Assembly: GCF_018687715.1 (NCBI RefSeq)
Contig: NC_056758.1
Coordinates: forward strand, 34,133,467-34,197,466
Source: Carya illinoinensis
Lineage: Eukaryota > Streptophyta > Magnoliopsida > Fagales > Juglandaceae
DNA: 64,000 bases
Reading direction: 5' to 3'
The translations under genes and the position numbers were made by a program. Below the pieces are notes generated by a model, which made no database searches, was not told where the DNA came from, and saw only the letters and a list, made by a program, of their open reading frames with translations. This document shows, one piece after another, positions 11,201 to 22,808 of the stretch; the first letter of the stretch is position 1; the number at the start of each line of letters is the position of its first letter.

Positions 11201-13561
11201 TTTAAATAACTTAAGTGTAAGTTATTTCTAAAGTCTGTAAAAAGTGGATATATATCTAAGCTTCAGCATCCAATGAAAATATACGTATTGGGGTTTTTTT
11301 AATAATACCGGTGAAATGATCATAGTGACTGATAAAGGAACATCACATGCAAGACTTAAATATATAGAAACTAAAAGTGTTCTTTATTTACTTTTAGTCT
11401 GTTTTCTTATATTAGTTTGGTTGTGTTCATACTTTATCGGTGCCATTTTCCACTTAATGTTCATTGCTAGGAGATGTATGGGTGGCAACAAATCAACTAA
11501 TAGAAGTTTATAAAGCCATGGAGCTGGAGTCTGGGACTGATAATTTCATTTCTAATTTAAACTTTGCAAAATATTATATAACATTATTTCCTAAACATTT
11601 CTTATAATCATGTCTTGCATTCTAATTGCCTGTTGTATGTTCATTCTAGATTGTTTTAGGCCAGTTTGGATAGCAAGATACTCTCATCTCATCCCATCCC
11701 GTCCTATCTCATCTCATCTCAATATCCAAACACCACAATTAAAAGTTGACCCGTTGGCTTGAGTTTCTATATTTTCAAATTATTAATTGAGGATTCTCCC
11801 GCATCTCTCTGTTGAACAATTATGCAAGCCATGTGCCACTTAGCTTAGTTTCTAGTTTCTTCTATTTTTTGTTCAAATGAAGTAGTCGGCTATTGGTACA
11901 TTGCCGAGTTGTTTTTTTACGTGACATGATTTACCATCATATATTTCGTAGACACAAAATTCATGTAATACAAATGTAATCAGAGGCGAGGTATACAGCA
12001 AAAGTCGAAGATTGTTGGTGGTGATGGTGGAACGACCAGCACTTCTGGTCAAAATCAGCAGATGAGAACAAGCAGCCAACAGATTTTGCAAACTCTAGGA
12101 TCTCATACCTCTGTTGTAAATAATGTAAATGTGAATGAGCGGTCCCCAGAGCAACCACCCCCTGCAGTTGATATGGCAAGTCTTATGTCTCAGGTCCTGC
12201 AAACTCCTGCTTTGAATGGTTTGTTGGCTGGTGTTTCAGAGCAAACTGGGGTTGGCTCTCCTGATTTTTTGAGAAATACGCTTCAACAGCTCACTCAGAG
12301 CCCACAGATGAGGAATGCAGTTGGTCAAATTGTTCAACAGGTTGATAGCCAAGATCTTGGAAACATGTTTGCGGGGCTCGGAAGAGGCCAGGGTGGTGGC
12401 CTTGATTTGTCTAGGATGTTTCAACAGATGATGCCAATTGTATCCCAAGCCCTCAGTGGTGGGTCAAACCCCCAACAGCTTTTTCCTCCCATGGAAGCTG
12501 AACCCCAATCACAGTATAATGAGCTGAATCTGAGCAGTGATGACAAACAACATGAACAAAACTTACAGGTTTGCATACGCACACATCCATAAAGGATTTT
12601 TATTTGTTGTTTCTTTTGCTTTTTAGCATCTGTTAATCCTTGTGGGCTGTTAGTCAAATCTACCAATAGTGCTTTTATTGGAAGAGGTAAATCTTTTTGC
12701 CATGGCTTTGCCAAGAAACTCTACTGAAATACCTTGATGCTTTTGATACTGTTGCCTCATCAAACTGCTTCATGTTGTTATTGGACTTTTTTTGAACTTT
12801 TGAGCACTTCCGTTGACAAACTAAGTTTTGGAAACTAAATCTTTGAATTTTTTTTATTAACATGGAAAGTCTGTAGAGGTTATACTATATGAACATCGCC
12901 TCTGATAGTCGATTATGCAGTTCTGGACTATTTTTGTCGCAATTGGTATCTTGTGGGATCTGGTGCTTGATAGTAAATCGTGTCCTTTGTTGGCTATAAA
13001 AAATACACTTGATATTCTGCTCCTTTCTGTCAATTTGGAGCGTCTGTTACCCTAACTGCTAGTTATATGAAACTAATACTCCTCTGTCTGGGCGGATAAT
13101 TGATCTCTCTTAAACGTTGGGCACTTTTGTTTTGTGTTACTACCATCTTCTTTTGTAATTTTTTCTTTATCTGTTTTGTTTTTCAGACCAATCTCCAACA
13201 ACTGGCTCAGCAGATTGAACAACTGAATCCACCCGAAAATATTTTCCATTCTGTAGTTGAAAATGCAATTATGCTATCTGGCAGCGGAAGTGGTTCTGAA
13301 GAGCTTGTTGATGAACTGTGTGGCAATGAACGTCTTGCTAATGTAAGCGTCCAGATGTTATGAATTCTTATTCTGTGTCGTGAATGCAGCCTGTTTTATA
13401 ATTGATTGCTAGACATTTCATTTGACTGCTTCAAAAGTTCTGAGTTTTTATGGTTCACGGGCACGCAATATTTATGTTGCCATGTGCAGGAATATATGGA
13501 GATGTTACGACGAGACATTCATCAACGACTTCAGGGTGAGTCTGGGCAGGATAACTGCTAA
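5270..13561 (+). CDS. CIP73: ubiquitin-like domain protein, BAG6/CIP73-type (large proline-rich protein BAG6-like)
   Basis: Exons: 5270-5398, 5510-5627, 6182-6289, 6399-6517, 6674-6757, 7611-7799, 7879-7948, 8026-8180, 9519-9683, 9763-9834, 10076-10196, 10333-10653, 10766-10935, 11020-11169, 11984-12568, 13187-13342, 13490-13561. All phases close, giving about 927 aa (exon 6 could end 3 bp earlier). Residues about 23-97 form a ubiquitin-like fold with QRLIFRGRVLKDDHLLSEY and ENGHALHLV. The rest is a long Gly/Ser/Gln/Pro-rich chain with conserved blocks such as LLLELGRTILTLRMGQ and HINIHIHAG, a Met/Gln-rich segment resembling ubiquilin-type repeats, and a short C-terminal tail. Family members act in ubiquitin-linked quality control; the Lotus relative CIP73 is a CCaMK partner in symbiosis. 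The name is by resemblance and symbiotic function is not implied. The start is the first Met after an acceptor at 5253. Confidence 0.88.
5840..5870 (+). mobile_element. 31-bp LINE tail-only insertion
   Basis: It lies between 19-bp direct repeats at 5821-5839 and 5871-5889 (17 of 19 match). The insert ends 'ttatttactgataaaaaaa', like the LINE 3' end. It is in intron 2 of the CIP73-like gene. Confidence 0.7.
5995..6040 (+). mobile_element. 46-bp LINE tail-only insertion
   Basis: Twenty-bp repeats at 5975-5994 and 6041-6060 differ at one base (attacatggtttataaaagg type). The insert reads 'ttggaataaaatttcactt…ataaaa', matching the LINE 3' terminus. It is only about 100 bp from the previous tail insertion, in the same intron. 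Confidence 0.7.
8506..8836. mobile_element. Tourist/Harbinger-like miniature element (331 bp) in a CIP73-like intron
   Basis: The ends are imperfect inverted repeats (GGGGTTGTTTGGGAAA; right end, reversed, GGGGATGCTTGGGGAA). Flanks are TTG and TTA, close to the TTA duplication of this superfamily. The interior is AT-rich with ATCTCATCTCATCTCA near the right end. It is the same family as the copies at 11659, 23465 and 33992. Confidence 0.65.
11659..11736. mobile_element. short derivative of the same miniature family (about 78 bp)
   Basis: It starts GGCCAGTTTGGATAG after TTA and ends CTATCTCATCTCATCTCAATATCCAAACACCAC-like. The GTTTGGATA ends are inverted. The whole element is two ends with almost no middle. 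It is in the intron before the large 585-bp exon. Confidence 0.5.
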
Positions 13562-16500
13562 ATAGAGCCCCGAAGCCCAGGTGGGCACGTTTGTGACTCT
13601 GAGTTTATCATTATGAGCATTCTGATGGGGTTAGGTTTGCTGCTTATTATTCACCTTGCCAGGGCTTTCCAGTTTGTTTTACAGTTACTCAGTGTCCTTG
13701 TACATTGTAGGTTTGCGGCATGTTTTGCTTTTTAAGTTATAGTTGGCATGCGTGTTACAGGCCCACTTGTTGTCTGATTCAGTGTATAAAATTATTATCA
13801 GAAATGATTTATGATCCATTGCAACCATCCGTGTCGCCAAACTGGTTCGGCCTCAAGATAATATTATTTATTTTGGGTGCATTAATGCAACCTTGCCAGC
13901 AGCTGCCTAGTATGAAGCCGGAGCAGATTGTACTCTTTTTTGTTTTTTTTCATGTTATATTTCGTGGATTTTTCAAATTAAATTGATTGCAAATTACAAT
14001 GATAGTTTAAAACTGAAACAATTTGTAATTTTGGGCTCTAATTTAGCTCGAAAGAAGAATTTATTTTTCAAGTGACAGACACTTGTCGCTGAGGATTAAC
14101 ACTCGGCGAGCAAGGCATGATTTGATTAAGACTTACTGAAAAAAAAAAAACCATGGTTTGGTACAAACCATTGAGAATGCTGTAATGGTTATTTTATGGG
14201 GAGAAAATTGCACTAACAGCAATTCTGTGTGCTTTAGAACTCTACTAACCACTGGGATTAGAGTTTCATCTAATTACAAATGGAACCATGTGATTGAATT
14301 GATTGGTTGCTTGCTTTTTTTTGAAAAATTAGCTTAGCTGCGCCAGCTGGTTGGAACATGTTCAATATCACTATCCTACATCGCTGGTTGGAACATATCT
14401 ATTTGATTTGCCCACCGATTGCGGAGGGATGGTTCCTGCGAACCAACAAATTAACACACCTAAGTACTATATCATGATACCAGACAGATCCTCATATACC
14501 TTCTTCTAATTAGGCTCTTATTGTTTGAATTTCGGACCCCGTAATAATACATATTATTATTATTAATATATCCTTATATTTGCCGCGTTTTAGGTTTCCT
14601 GAATTTAATGATACTAAATTACTCGCCTAACAAACTAACAAAGTCTTCGTCCATGATGGCACATGTTATAAAGACGTGATTATTGACTGTGGGGACGCCC
14701 ATCATCAATATATACGAGGACACCAATTAATTTTAATTTTTTCTGTGTGTTGGAAAGATGTGGGACTTTTTCTTTTTATTTTTAAGGAAAAAAAAAAACC
14801 ACAGAAAAAAATAAAGAAAGAAAATGGTTTGTCATTCACCTCGTCCCTATATGGATTGGTTCGCAGTTGGGTGTGAATTAGATTTGCTTTTGTCCTTGCT
14901 TTTCGACAACCAAAGAATACTCCATTATTTGCTGTTTATATATTTGCTTTTCACAAAAATATAATCATTTTCTGCTACATATAAATAATTGTGGGAATAT
15001 TGTCTTGTAGAGGCAGATCTTCGACGAATCGACGACGGTGGCATTCAAAATACTTGTCTCGCTAACCAAACGCTGATCAAATTAAATATATAGTTTTATT
15101 TTATTTTCAATTATTCTTTACCAAAAGTATTAATTCTTGCTTTAATTCACTAAACAAACTCTGGATAAATTTGACATGAATAGTTGCCGCACCTCCATGC
15201 TTTATATATTAATTATTTTTCATGCATATGTCTATGTTCATCATATAAAGTACGACGCAAGAAATTAAGTATCAAGGATCGAATGGGACTCTGGTATTAC
15301 TTGAGATTAACTTCAAAAGATATATTACATATAGTCGTAGAGAAAAATAATAGAGTTTAATATTAAAATATTAATTTATTTTTATATAAATCTCATATTT
15401 ATTAACTTTTTAAAAAAAATTGGATGGCGCGATATCAAATATCATCTCTCTTTTAACTTAATGATTTGCTTGATATGGTGAATTGGAAAATAGTAATAAA
15501 ACGTAAAACGTGACATCCTGGACGTTTCAATTGAGTTAGTGATGCTGTATATGTGATGCTGTGTATATATATATCGAAAATGCCAACCAGCTATTTTTTT
15601 TATTTTTTAGTTACATTTTCAAAATTAAACAAGTTGAAGGATATTAGACAAAAAAAAAAAATTCGGATCCATATGTTTTGGGGGAGTCGAGGAAATTATT
15701 GACATAAGAAAAGGGTATTATTATACAATCCCATTATGGGATTACGATACTAAACTAAAAGGGACATTAGATAATAATTTAAGAGTTTTGCTATATATAA
15801 ATAAAGTTGCGTATTAATCTGTATATCAATACTGATTCTTTCATATTTAAAATTTAAATTAGCACTGTTTTTAATCAAATCAATTTTTTGATCAATTACA
15901 TTTGATTTATGCACATATTAGTGTGTAGTTGTACTTGTAATTAGATTTTTCTATAATTTAATTGACCTAAAAATCGAATCTCTCCTGTGGCAATATCCCT
16001 TGCTAATTAGTCTACACTTTTACATATAGTGCTTGCCGTAATAACAGTCCAAGGTAATTACATTTATCTGGATTTATATTGCAATCTAGGCCACAAGTTA
16101 TTTAGACTCTGTTTAGATATTAAGAAGATCTCTCATGATTTGTGACTAATAACGGACATAATAGTAAATAATTTATAAATAATAGTAAGTTATTATGAGA
16201 ATGTTCGTATTCTCAATTAAATCCTTAGGTTACGTTTAGATGTTTAAGTGATCTCAAACAATTTATAAATAGTAATATTTTGTAAATTTTATTGAGATGT
16301 GTTTGAATGTAAATAAATTATTATATATATTTGAATAAATAATTTAAATTTTTTATAAAAAGTTAAAACATAATAAATTTTTTTGATAATTAATTTAAAA
16401 TGAATTTGAGATACAAAAGATTTCAAAACATAGCTTAAACTCATAGTTTCGGCTCGAGGTTTTGAACTTCTGATTATCCATTTATGGCAATTGCACGTAT

Positions 16501-17729
16501 AAAGAACTGTCGATCTGTTATTTAAAAATAAAAAATAAAAAATAAAAAATATTATATCCACCTTCCTTTCAATATATGTTTTTTACATGACATCAATATA
16601 AACTATAAAGGATGGGTGAAATCGAGAAATAGCTTTTCAATCATTTAATATCCGACGATGACAACTATATGAAGAAGCCTGTGGGCGATGGCACAAGTAT
16701 CAGTTGACAGCAGAAGAGAAGACAGCTATGCAAGATCGTGAACAGTTCTAAAGCTTTAATTGTTTGGCGGCGTCCTTGTTTGGCCAACCCCTCTCTCCCC
16801 CCCCCCCCCAAAATAAAAAAAGTGATTTATCACTGATATTAACCTACGAATATATATATATATATATATGAAACTCACATGCAAATGCTACCTAAGTTCA
16901 TCTCTATATTATCTATATTCTCTATATTCTAAGAGAGTCATACCATATTATGTCTCTGTCGGAAACCCCGAGTTGGCGAGTCCCAATGCATTATTAGTAT
17001 TGATTTTTTGATCGGCCGGTGCGTTTAACTATGTCCGGCCATTTTCCCCGTTCACATGACTTTTGGCTTCTCTGTGAATTGCCAACCTGGAACATTAACA
17101 ATGCCATAATTTGCATCTTGTGTAACCTTGTTCAATGCTATCTATAATGTCCAAAATATCTCAAAATGGGCTTAATTAGCAACTCGACCACATGCCATGC
17201 ATCTTCAAACTCATCCCCAATGCCGCCCTTTCCCGACCCTAAATGCGTATATATTTTTGCACACAACAAACAATATTGGCGTGGGCAGAAATAGAAGTCA
17301 TGAACACAATAACAAAGTGAGGGGTCCTGCGCGTTAAAACTCATCACATGCGTTATTCTCTCTTTCTTTCGCGTCCAGACAAAACCAAAACAGACCCATG
17401 TGGGGACTGGGGAGTATTAGGCACTGTTCAAAGTGTGAAACCAAGCTAACAAACATCATGTTGGACCCACCACCGACACCCCGAAAACTTCCCTTTTTTT
17501 AATCCCTTTCAATTTTTCCACTTTAATTTCTCTCTTTACGGCTACACATCACAACCTCTGTACCGCACTTAAATACGTGCCATGTCCCTCCTTGCTTCCC
17601 GACCTCTGCCTCTTCTTTAAAACATTAGTCTTCCCTATCCTTCTATCTCTTTCAGCCTTTCCTGACCGGCACAAGCACGGAGAGAGCTGGGCAAAGGCAA
17701 TATTCTCTGCTCTTCTCTTTGTTGAAGAA
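13562..17729. other. 3'UTR of the CIP73-like gene, then intergenic DNA and promoter region of the SKS gene
   Basis: About 13562-13990 is likely 3'UTR. The rest is AT-rich with A, T, AT and one C run (16799-16809) and no recognisable exon. A miniature element sits at 16228-16434. A weak TATA-like 'cttaaatac' near 17568 precedes the SKS start by about 160 bp. Confidence 0.55.
16228..16434. mobile_element. miniature inverted-repeat element with TTA target duplication (207 bp)
   Basis: TTA occurs on both sides (16225-16227 and 16435-16437). The left end GGTTACGTTTAGATG and the right end, reversed (GCTATGTTTTGAAAT), form a degenerate inverted repeat. The interior is AT-rich and non-coding. Confidence 0.55.
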
Positions 17730-20700
17730 ATGCCGTTAAACTTAGCGGGAGGAGGTGCACTCGGTGCCCTGCTATGTGTCACGGTTTCTCTCTTCCTTGC
17801 CCTCGTTGGTGCCGAAGATCCCTATAGGTTCTTCAACTGGAATGTCACTTACGGTGACATATACCCACTTGGCGTTCGCCAACAGGTTTGTGGTTCAGAT
17901 CTGATCGATTTTGGTGGCGTTTTGCGATCTGGGTTGTGTTTTATCTAATGCGAATTGACACCAAAACGCCTTTGTAGGGAATACTCATCAATGGACAATT
18001 CCCAGGTCCTGATATTCACTCCGTTACCAATGACAATCTCATTATCAATGTCTTTAACAGCTTGGACGAGCCCTTCCTTCTCTCCTGGTACTCTCTCTCT
18101 CTCCCTCCTTAGTCCTTACAAAAAATATCATTTACAGTGATTAGCGCGCCCTTTGTTAAAAGACAAATTTAGGTCTTTTCATTTTCATTCTTGTACGACA
18201 CTGCATTGCCAAGGGCATGATTGTATTTACCTTGGTTTCCACCGGACGTGGCCTGTTTCTCTACGTACGTCACCGGGTTTATTTGATTTAGAAAAATGCA
18301 TGTATATCGCCTAAGTTTGTCTTTGGAACGTTTATGTATTTAAATTTTTTTATTTAATGATTAATGAAGTAATTTTAATGTATTAATATATATATATTTA
18401 TTTTTTAGGAATATTTAAATATATTAAAAAAATGAAAAGATAAATTTGTGCTAGCGGCACACTAACTCTGCTTTTTGATATATGGTTTAGAGAATGTCCA
18501 ATGTGCTCAGGGAAAAAACATTGTCTAATGTCACATTACCCTATATATACAGAGATTAAAAAAATAAAAACTTTGCATTACAGCATTTGCACTATACACT
18601 GTCCTCGAGTTCTGAATATATGAAAAATACGTGTTTACATCTTTATAAAGATTAAAAAAAGTTATTTTTCCCCATAACTGATCTGATTTAGATCTGGCTA
18701 TTTGGCTCGGATTCAGAATATATATTTTTTTTAAGTCACGGCCACCATTATCGTTGCCTCATTGCATGAGCTTTCTATGAAGAGAGCGACTTATCCATGA
18801 TTCAGTGACAGACGGGCATGGGAGATTAGTGAGAAACATTAGATGTTTGTTAATTTACTTTATTAAGAGTATTCATGTTGTGGGCCACTTATATCTAGCT
18901 GTTTTCCACGCGAGGGGGTTTTGGGATAAGAGTATACACCACCCAAATCAAAGGACCAAAAATTGTGACCTTTGTCTTTGGATTTAGTTATTATTGCTAT
19001 TAGTTTTATAATAGGCAAGTGGGTTAGTTATTTTGCTTAAAAGTAAAGTTACTACAAGTCATCTTTGGCTACGTTACGCAACAAGCGTCCTTTGCATTTG
19101 CATGATTACGTGACTGCAAGCGGCTAATAATTAGGGCGGCTAGCGGTCTCATTTGCTATGCTGAACCTCCAACATCAGTGCATATTGAACTGGACATATG
19201 CAAATTTAATTTTTTTTACTGACTACTCAAATTATAGATGTGTTAAGGTGATTTATATTTATATATATAATTATTTATTAAATCGAATATATACCTTTTA
19301 AAATTGCTAATTTTCCAATGGTCTGTGCCCCTGATGGCACGACACTCGCATCTGTATAACACTTTGTCCTTGACATGTATGATGTTGTGAGGCTGACCTG
19401 TTTTTGTCTTGTGACAACCATAGGAACGGAGTTCAAAATAGGAGGAATTCATTTGAGGATGGGGTATACGGAACAACATGCCCAATACCACCCGGGAAGA
19501 ACTTCACGTATATTCTGCAAGTGAAGGATCAGATTGGGAGCTTTTACTACTTTCCCTCTCTGGCATTCCATAAGGCTGCTGGTGGGTTCGGAGGGATCAG
19601 GATCCTAAGTAGGCCAAGAATCCCTGTCCCCTTCCCTGACCCCGCCGGTGATTACACTGTTCTTATTGGAGATTGGTACAAGGCCAATCACACGGTAATT
19701 ATACTTCTCCCTCTATTTCAGCATGGAAACTTCTTCCAAATCGATTAAAAATATAGAAAGACTTGATTTTAAATCGTCTTCTTTTTTTTTAAAATAATTT
19801 CTTGGGACTGCTCTGTTAGACTCGTTCTGTCAGCTAGATGAGCGGGAGATTCTCTGGATTCTGACATTTGTGTTTGTGTCGGTCGGTGGACATTAGGGCA
19901 AGTTTCGTTATCAAATTTATTTCAATTCATTTTATTTAATTATTATTAATTTTTTAAATTTTAATATAAAATATAATAAGGAATTTAATTTTTTTAATAT
20001 TAAAATAATAATAATATTAAAAAATAATATTTTATTTAATTTTTAATTTTTATATCAACTCAGCTTAAACGCATTCTTTACCGCTGCAGCTGTTTTCCTG
20101 ACCCTTTTAATTGTCGTTGGATCTGAACAGTCAACGCCGGAACCCACTGGGCACTACTGATTTCGGTTAAAAAATACCACAATTTCACTGTAATGCTAGT
20201 TGAAAACACACATTCGATTAAATTGAGTAGTTTTATTATATATAAATAAAATCGCGCACTAATATGTGTATTGATATTAATTTATTTATATTTAAAATTT
20301 AAATTAATATTAATTTTAATAAAATTTATTTTTTAATCAATTACATAAAATTTATGTACAAATTGATAAACAATTATACTTATAACTAAATTTTTTCTTA
20401 AATTGAGAGCATCACGACACTTGTTAACAGTTCTGAATCTATCTGATTCATCTTTTAGTAAATGAGAGCATCTCACTTGGCATGCGAATCCATTGATGAG
20501 GAGGATGCTCGTCTTTTGGCCACAGGATTTGTCACTAGACTCACTAAGTACATGCTGACAAGTGACATGACTTGGTACAGATCGCAGAGCGCTATAGTTT
20601 CAACCTAGATAAATCCAAATCGGTGAATCCCAGTAACCACCAAATTAATGATGTATTTTTTTGGAAGTTTTTGGAAGTTTCAAGCTCGTAGTCCCACGCC

Positions 20701-22808
20701 CCACGCAGCCGGCAGGTCCGGCTTGTTGGTCACATTCGGTGAATCCAAATCGGTGAATCGCAGTCCCCACCAAATTAATGATGTTTTTTTGGAATTTTCA
20801 AGCTTGTAGTCCCAAGCCCCACGGGGGCGGCAAGTCCAGCTTGTTGGTCACATTCGGACCCACACGTGTCGGTTGAAACTCCACAAATGGTATGGTTGGA
20901 ATCACTTTCTACCTTTTGTGATGAATTTACGCATGTTTGTGTGTAGGACTTGAAGGCTATCCTGGATCGCGGTAACAGGCTGCCTTTCCCTGATGGTATC
21001 CTTATAAACGGTCGCGGGCCCGGTGGTGTTTCTTTTAACGTTGAACAAGGTATGAGCTCCCGCTCTCTGTTCTGCCAAATCTTGTCATATTTTGGAAATT
21101 TCTTCCTTGGATGTATCTTAAATATATTGGACTGCAGGGAAAATATAAGGAGAAAGACCCCTCAAAACGATAAAAGTTCACGGGATGGCCTTGTTTTTGT
21201 TTTCTCCTTCAGTCCTTTACGGTCCCAATCCTTTCTTGAACGTACTAAATTAACTTTACGAGCTCAACCAACTGATACCCAAATGTTAATGATATCTTAT
21301 CCAATAATTATCTCGTTCTCAATTACCATTCATGCGTGTCATCGTATTTTGCCATTGCCCATTTGCAGGAAAGACTTACAGGCTTAGAATATCAAATGTG
21401 GGGTTGCAAAATTCCCTCAACTTCCGCATTCAAAACCACAAGTTGACGTTGGTGGAAGTAGAAGGAACTCACACCCTTCAGACTACATACTCCTCGCTTG
21501 ATGTTCATCCTGGCCAATCTTACTCTGTTCTAGTGACGGCTGATCAGCCCGCACAAGCCTATTATGTTGTGGTTTCCTCTCGTTTCACCTCTGAGATCCT
21601 CACCACCACCGCCATTCTTCGCTACAGCAACTCTGCTGGCCAAGTCTCAGGCCCACCCCCTGGTGGGCCTACCATCCAAATTGACTGGTCTTTGAACCAG
21701 GCCCGCTCTATCAGGTACGCTGTTGTCATTCCTCCATTCATTGGCTACTGGAAAATTGCAAGCACATATGAATCAAGGCCTCGCAGTTCAGACAGTCACC
21801 TAACCATTTGCATCACTTCTGTAGTCTGATTATCCTCTGAAGATAACAAATTGTCACAACCTATGTGTACTTTTATGTATAGAGCTAATCATCGTACCCA
21901 TTTCAGGACTAATCTTACTGCAAGCGGACCAAGGCCAAACCCGCAAGGCTCATATCACTATGGTCTCATCAATACAACCAAAACTATCAGGCTACAAAGT
22001 TCCGCTGGTCAAGTCGGCGGCAAGCAAAGATATGCAGTTAACAGCGTGTCGTTTATCCCAGCAGACACTCCCCTTAAACTTGCTGATTACTTCAAAATTG
22101 GAGGTGTTTTCCGCGTTGGAAGTATATCTGACAATCCTACTGGTGGTGGAATCTACCTTGATACATCAGTGTTGGGCCTTGACTACAGAGCATTTGTTGA
22201 GATTGTGTTTGAAAACCCTGAGGATATAGTTCAGAGCTGGCACCTTAGTGGCTATTCTTTCTGGGTAGTCGGGTAAGTTCACCATATTAATATGCATAAC
22301 ATATGCACTCCATGCTCGAGGCCATTTGGTCTACCTATGGTGTATGTTTCTTGCCTTTTATTGGGATTAATTTTCTCTTTTTGATTAATCTCCAAAAACA
22401 ATGCAATGCAGTATGAACGGAGGGGAGTGGACTGCAGCTAGTAGAGATCAGTACAATCTCCGAGATGCAGTTGCACGTTGCACCACTCAGGTGAGAGTAC
22501 TTTCAACGCCATTTCTGTCTTTTCATATATAGTCCAAAGAAAGCAAGAAAGTAAGTATATAAACATAATGTTTTATTCGTGTTTGGTGAGTGCAGGTGTA
22601 TCCCAAGTCATGGACTGCTATATATGTGGCTCTTGATAATGTAGGAATGTGGAACGTGAGATCCGAGCACTGGGCACGACAATATCTTGGACAACAATTC
22701 TATATGCGCGTTTATACTACATCAACTTCACTTAGGGATGAATACCCCATCCCAAAGAATGCAATTGTTTGTGGTAGGGCTGCAGGGCGACGCACACGAC
22801 CTCTCTGA
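17730..22808 (+). CDS. SKS: SKU5-similar (SKS) monocopper-oxidase-like protein, secreted
   Basis: Exons: 17730-17885, 17978-18087, 19424-19694, 20947-21049, 21369-21714, 21907-22272, 22412-22490, 22596-22808. Length is 547 aa, normal for the family. An N-terminal hydrophobic signal peptide (about residues 8-28, ending LVGA/ED) is followed by three cupredoxin domains: NWNVTYGDIYPLGVRQQ, the highly conserved GTTCPIPPGKNFTYILQVKD segment, and YRLRISNVGLQ. The copper-ligand motifs of laccase and ascorbate oxidase are replaced: WNG where HWHG is expected, YYFPSLAFHK for the second site, and SWHLSGYSFWVVG without the second and third His. The C-terminal HCH motif is also absent (GMWNVRSEHW). Catalysis is therefore unlikely; relatives act in the cell wall during directional growth. 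The C terminus GRRTRPL has no GPI-anchor signal, unlike SKU5, and resembles the pollen-type SKS clade. Confidence 0.92.
20612..20857. repeat. imperfect tandem duplication (two units, about 130 and 118 bp) in SKS intron 3
   Basis: Both units run from 'aatccaaatcggtgaatc' through 'accaccaaattaatgatg' and 'gtagtcccangccccacg' to 'gcttgttggtcacattcgg'. They start near 20612 and 20742. They are diverged by small indels and substitutions. Confidence 0.8.

Noticed and set aside
14110..14170. further LINE tail insertion (cttactg plus A-run near 14140)
   Set aside because: The flanking repeats (catgatttgat and catggtttggt) are too short and imperfect to count.
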